Shown: positions 6,289 to 8,775 of the stretch, piece by piece | Layout of the letters: each line of letters begins with the position of its first letter | How positions within the stretch are numbered: position 1 is the stretch's first letter | DNA from: Candidatus Krumholzibacteriota bacterium | GTDB taxonomy: Bacteria; Krumholzibacteriota; Krumholzibacteriia; Krumholzibacteriales; Krumholzibacteriaceae | DNA: 8,775 nt | Assembly: GCA_030613345.1 (NCBI GenBank) | Contig: JAUWMD010000097.1 | Location: 1 to 8,775, forward strand | Direction: 5' to 3' | Program-made: the position numbers and the translations under genes | Notes under the pieces: model-generated | What the model saw: the letters and a program-made list of their open reading frames with translations, nothing else | The model's database searches: none | What the model was told of the DNA's origin: nothing

Positions 6289-7452
6289 ATGGGAATGAGG
6301 AAAGTAGCAATTGTGGGAGCCGGCATCACGAAATTCGTGCGCCGCGCGCAGGAGACGGGAAAGGAGCTGTCCTGGCAGGCCTCGAAGATGGCCCTCGAAT
6401 CCTGCGATCTCACGCTCGACGACATCGACATGGTGACGCTCGGCACCGCGCCCGACGCGTTCGACGGCGTCCACATGAAGGGTGAGTATCTCGCCGACGG
6501 CGCGGGCGGCATCGGCAAGCCGTATATGCGACATTTCGTCGGCGGCGGCACGGGAGTCTTCAGCCCGATACACGGCTGGTTCCACGTGGCAAGCGGAATG
6601 GCGGATATCTGTCTCGTCGTGGCAGAGGAGAAGATGTCGACCTGCCACCCGCACCCGGCGGGAGCGTTCCTGACAATCTTCGATCACACGACCGAGCAGC
6701 CGCTCATGCCGACACTGATCTGGATATTCGCCCTCGAGATGAACCGGTACATGCAGACGTACGGTATCTCCAAAGCGGACATCGCCCAGGTCTCGGTAAA
6801 GAACAAGCGCAACGCGATGGATCATCCCTCGGCGCAGGTCGCCGAAAAGATCACAGTCGAGGATGTGCTCAACAGCGAGACACTCTGCTGGCCTGTCAAC
6901 CGCCTTGACATCTCCCCCGCCTCCGACGGCGCCGCTGCGATAGTGCTCGCCAGCGAGCGTGTCGCGCGAAGGCTGACAGACAAACCGGTCTGGATCGACG
7001 GGATCGGGCATTCGATCGACACGGCCTACTGGGCCACGCGCGACCTCGCCTACCCGCGTTACGTCGAGACTGCGGCGCGGATGGCATACGACATGGCAGG
7101 GATCAAGGAACCCGACAAGGAGATCCATATCGCCGAGCCGTACGATCCGTTCGACTACAAGGAGCTCCATCACATGGAAGGGCTCATGCTCTGCCCGCGC
7201 GGCAAAGCTGCCCAGCTGACCGCCGATGGAGTCACGGCCCGCGACGGCAACATGCCTATCTGCCCCTCCGGCGGCGCGCTCGGCGTCGGGAACCCGATCG
7301 CCGCTACCGGCCTGATGAAGATCATCGAGATTTTCCTCCAGCTCCGCGGCGAAGCGGGCAAACGCCAGGTACCGGGCGATCCGCGCTGCGGACTCGCACA
7401 GGCGGGGGTTGACCTCATGCAGATGGGTACCGTCGTAGTGATGAGAAGCTAG
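6289..7452 (+). CDS. Thiolase-fold protein 2 (SCP-x type), Cys and GHP-His both replaced
   Basis: A 387-residue paralogue of the preceding gene: the two share VKNK.NAM, the NRLDI/HRLDI block, and KELxHMExLxLC (9 of 12 identical, residues 291-302 here). C-terminal landmarks CPSGG (325-329) and QLRGEAGKRQVPG (351-363) are near-identical to the SCP-x family. Its catalytic positions are even more changed than in its partner. The nucleophile loop is VGGGTG (84-89), with no Cys. The HDCF motif is Y285-D286-P287-F288. The GHP motif is G334-N335-P336, so the His is Asn. A Tyr at the HDCF position recalls thiolase-fold aldolases such as Ltp2, which are reported to use tyrosines instead of Cys; that parallel is inference. 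It may form a heteromer with protein 1, being active or a structural partner. The gene begins 13 bases after the previous stop, and the first DUF35 gene follows after 33 bases. Confidence 0.9.
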   Translation: MGMRKVAIVGAGITKFVRRAQETGKELSWQASKMALESCDLTLDDIDMVTLGTAPDAFDGVHMKGEYLADGAGGIGKPYMRHFVGGGTGVFSPIHGWFHVASGMADICLVVAEEKMSTCHPHPAGAFLTIFDHTTEQPLMPTLIWIFALEMNRYMQTYGISKADIAQVSVKNKRNAMDHPSAQVAEKITVEDVLNSETLCWPVNRLDISPASDGAAAIVLASERVARRLTDKPVWIDGIGHSIDTAYWATRDLAYPRYVETAARMAYDMAGIKEPDKEIHIAEPYDPFDYKELHHMEGLMLCPRGKAAQLTADGVTARDGNMPICPSGGALGVGNPIAATGLMKIIEIFLQLRGEAGKRQVPGDPRCGLAQAGVDLMQMGTVVVMRS

Positions 7453-7485
7453 TACAGCGAACGGAACGAACAAGGAGCATACGAG

Positions 7486-8055
7486 ATGAAACTTGAAGAT
7501 TTTGAACTCGGCGGGACCCATCTGAAGTCCTCCGACTTCAAGCAGGGAAAGGTGCTCACGACCGAATGGGAGCCCAATCTCAAGTACGCCTGGGACAACG
7601 GCGTAGCGATCGGCCGCTACCTCGCGGAGCTCAAGGCGGGCAGGATCATCGCGCGCATCTGCCACAAGTGCGACCGCATCATGCTGCCGCCGCGGATGTT
7701 CTGCGAGCTGTGCTTCCGCCCAACCGACGAGTGGATGTACGTGAAGGACACGGGCGTAATCAATACCTTCAGCATCGCCAAGGTCAACTGGGACGCCTCG
7801 AGGCGCGGACCGAAGGAGCCACCGCTGCTCCCCGCCGTAATCGAGATAGACGGCGCCTCGGAGGGCATGGGAATCATGCACATGCTCGGCGAGGTCAACC
7901 CGAAGGACCTGAAGATCGGCATGAAAGTGAAGGCCGTCTGGAAGAAGCCTGAGGATCGCACTGGCTCGATCACCGACATCCTCTACTTCAAACCGGTAAC
8001 CGCAAAACGGAAAACAAAGACAAAGGCCGCCCCGAAGGCCGGGGGAAAGAGGTGA
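7486..8055 (+). CDS. DUF35 zinc-ribbon/OB-fold protein 1
   Basis: A 189-residue protein. The N-terminal 30 residues are polar. About residues 42-56 (GRYLAELKAGRIIAR) form the helix that in DUF35 structures precedes the ribbon. A rubredoxin-like zinc ribbon has C59, C62, C73 and C76 (C-x2-C-x10-C-x2-C, with LPPR between). Residues about 84-168 form an OB fold (GVINTFSIAKVNW, LLPAVIEIDG, LKIGMKVKAVW). DUF35 proteins act as partner subunits of thiolase-fold enzymes and help hold the CoA substrate, as in archaeal acetoacetyl-CoA thiolase, BbsA and ChsH2. The last 19 residues are Lys/Arg-rich (8 of 19) and are an extension lacking in its neighbour. SD AAGGAG at 7472-7477, eight bases before the ATG. 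Its stop codon lies within the SD of the next gene. The family call is secure; which thiolase-fold protein it pairs with is unknown. Confidence 0.92.
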   Translation: MKLEDFELGGTHLKSSDFKQGKVLTTEWEPNLKYAWDNGVAIGRYLAELKAGRIIARICHKCDRIMLPPRMFCELCFRPTDEWMYVKDTGVINTFSIAKVNWDASRRGPKEPPLLPAVIEIDGASEGMGIMHMLGEVNPKDLKIGMKVKAVWKKPEDRTGSITDILYFKPVTAKRKTKTKAAPKAGGKR

Positions 8056-8062
8056 TACGAGC

Positions 8063-8539
8063 ATGGCAATTACAGAGAAGATAACTGATACGACAGTCCC
8101 GACCTTCTGGGAGGGGGCCATCCCCGTCCGCTATGTCTACACGTTCGGGCTGGCCGGCGAGAAGTTTTTCCGCACAGTCAAGGACAAGGGCACCTTCCTC
8201 GCCACTTATTGCGATGAATGCGATATCTCCTTCGTCCCCCCGAAGGTCTACTGTGACCGATGCTTCAAGGAGCTCGATTCATACATCGATGTCGGCACGC
8301 TCGGATACGTCGAGACCTTCACCCTGTCGTTCCGCAACATGGACGGCTCGGAGAAGGAGATCCCGAAGATCCTCGCGATGGTCCGCATCGGCGACACCGA
8401 CGGAGGCCTGATACACTACCTCGAAGGATTCGAGATAGACGAGATCGCGATCGGGATGCCCGTCAAGGCTGTCCTGAAGCCGAAGTCGCAGAGGAAAGGT
8501 TCGATCGAGGACATCATCGGCTTCGGGCCGGTCCGGTAA
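8063..8539 (+). CDS. DUF35 zinc-ribbon/OB-fold protein 2
   Basis: A 158-residue paralogue of the preceding protein. After a 30-residue N-terminal arm comes the pre-ribbon helix (about 31-45, AGEKFFRTVKDKG). The zinc ribbon has C50, C53, C64 and C67, with the same C-x2-C-x10-C-x2-C spacing and a VPPK linker. The OB fold spans about residues 74-153 (GYVETFTLSF, KILAMVRIGD, IAIGMPVKAVL, GSIEDIIGFGP). It starts only seven bases after the previous stop, with SD GAGGTGAT (8049-8056) overlapping that stop, so the two are probably translated in a coupled way. Having two DUF35 subunits for two thiolase-fold subunits suggests either two matched pairs or one four-component assembly. All four Cys are present in both DUF35 proteins, so both should bind zinc. 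This is the last gene of the operon; a hairpin terminator follows. Confidence 0.92.
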   Translation: MAITEKITDTTVPTFWEGAIPVRYVYTFGLAGEKFFRTVKDKGTFLATYCDECDISFVPPKVYCDRCFKELDSYIDVGTLGYVETFTLSFRNMDGSEKEIPKILAMVRIGDTDGGLIHYLEGFEIDEIAIGMPVKAVLKPKSQRKGSIEDIIGFGPVR

Positions 8540-8566
8540 AAGGTCCGCATCAATCCGAACAGCAGG

Positions 8567-8599
8567 CCGGCGCTTCGTCTCAGCGGAGCGCCGGTCTTT
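8567..8599 (+). terminator. Rho-independent-type terminator after the thiolase-like/DUF35 operon
   Basis: Left arm CCGGCGCTTCG (8567-8577) pairs with right arm CGGAGCGCCGG (8584-8594): 11 base pairs including one G-T wobble, with loop TCTCAG, followed by a short TCTTT tract. The stem is strong and the T tract short, so termination may be partial. It lies between the operon and the next gene's SD. Confidence 0.7.
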
Positions 8600-8602
8600 A
8601 AT

Positions 8603-8607
8603 GGAGG
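8603..8607 (+). promoter_or_regulatory. Shine-Dalgarno deciding the GTG start at 8613
   Basis: GGAGG five bases ahead of GTG 8613. The in-frame ATG at 8601 overlaps this SD and has no SD of its own, so GTG is preferred. Confidence 0.6.
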
Positions 8608-8612
8608 TCCGC

Positions 8613-8775
8613 GTGAAAAGCGGAAGATCGACCTGCATTCATGTCATAAACTCGCTGGGATTCGGCGGAGCCGAGAAGATCCTGACCTTCTACGCCAGAT
8701 TTCATGACAAGGAGAAGTATCGCGTCGAGGTCGTCTCGTTCTACCCCGGCGGGGAGATGATCGATGAGATCGAAA
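8613..8775 (+). CDS. GT-B (family 4-like) glycosyltransferase, N-terminal 54 residues (3' end outside the window)
   Basis: An open frame from GTG to the window end with no stop. It reads CIHVINSLGFGGAEKI at residues 8-23, then RVEVVSFYPGGEMIDEIE near residue 37 onward. 'hVIxSLxxGGAExhL', followed by a 'YxVxVVSFxxGG' strand, is the standard N-terminus of GT4-type glycosyltransferases, where the glycine loop lies at the acceptor side of the first Rossmann domain. These enzymes transfer sugars from nucleotide-sugars in capsule, O-antigen or exopolysaccharide synthesis, usually at the inner face of the cytoplasmic membrane. The nucleotide-sugar-binding C-terminal domain is outside the window, so the sugar cannot be inferred. 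It stands after the terminator and probably opens a different transcription unit; no clear promoter is seen in the short gap. Confidence 0.8.
   Translation, partial: MKSGRSTCIHVINSLGFGGAEKILTFYARFHDKEKYRVEVVSFYPGGEMIDEIE

Noticed and set aside
6199..8121. A 640-codon open frame on the minus strand opposite the thiolase-like operon
   Set aside because: It lies fully antisense to three genes with clear families, has no recognisable motif and no SD-preceded start. It is explained by GC-rich codon bias on the coding strand.
7486..8539. DUF35 proteins read as rubredoxins from their C-x2-C pairs
   Set aside because: The OB-fold region after the ribbon and the operon partner genes identify DUF35. 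The ribbon is structural zinc, not an electron-transfer iron site.

Overview
The window looks like chromosomal DNA from a GC-rich, Gram-negative-type bacterium. The pointers are a C-terminal outer-membrane beta-barrel of the DUF5916 type, a twin-arginine signal protein, sigma70-like promoters, strong GGAGGTGAT-like Shine-Dalgarno (SD) sites, and a 42-residue-period TPR protein with a signal peptide. DUF5916 proteins and kinesin-light-chain-type TPR proteins are common in the FCB group and neighbouring uncultured phyla (Krumholzibacteriota, Eisenbacteria or Latescibacterota type). That placement is a weak inference. No mobile element, CRISPR array, tRNA or rRNA was seen.

Layout. Positions 1-1254 hold the C-terminal part of a DUF5916-like barrel protein. 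Positions 1332-3002 hold a Tat-signal aldo/keto reductase with two ferredoxin-type 4Fe-4S motifs, followed by a half-size EamA-type membrane protein. Converging on these is a small secreted or membrane-anchored glycine-zipper-like protein (minus strand, 2989-3450). It is divided from an exported TPR protein (3601-4986) by a 150-base divergent region carrying a good promoter in each direction.

The most interesting part is a tight four-gene operon (5124-8539): two paralogous thiolase-fold proteins of the SCP-x type followed by two zinc-ribbon/OB-fold DUF35 proteins, closed by a hairpin terminator. Neither thiolase-like protein has a cysteine at the usual nucleophile position. The second has also lost the histidine of the GHP motif (now Asn), and both have changed the HDCF motif. 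The operon therefore probably does not encode an ordinary thiolase. A repurposed acyl-CoA aldolase/lyase or acyl-transfer complex is more likely, by analogy with the thiolase-fold/DUF35 partnerships Ltp2-ChsH2, BbsAB, PhlACB and the archaeal thiolase/HMG-CoA synthase complex. The substrate cannot be read from the window.

After the terminator, a new gene starts at 8613 (GTG) and runs off the end. Its N-terminus is typical of a GT-B (family 4) glycosyltransferase, so an unrelated surface-polysaccharide locus may begin there.
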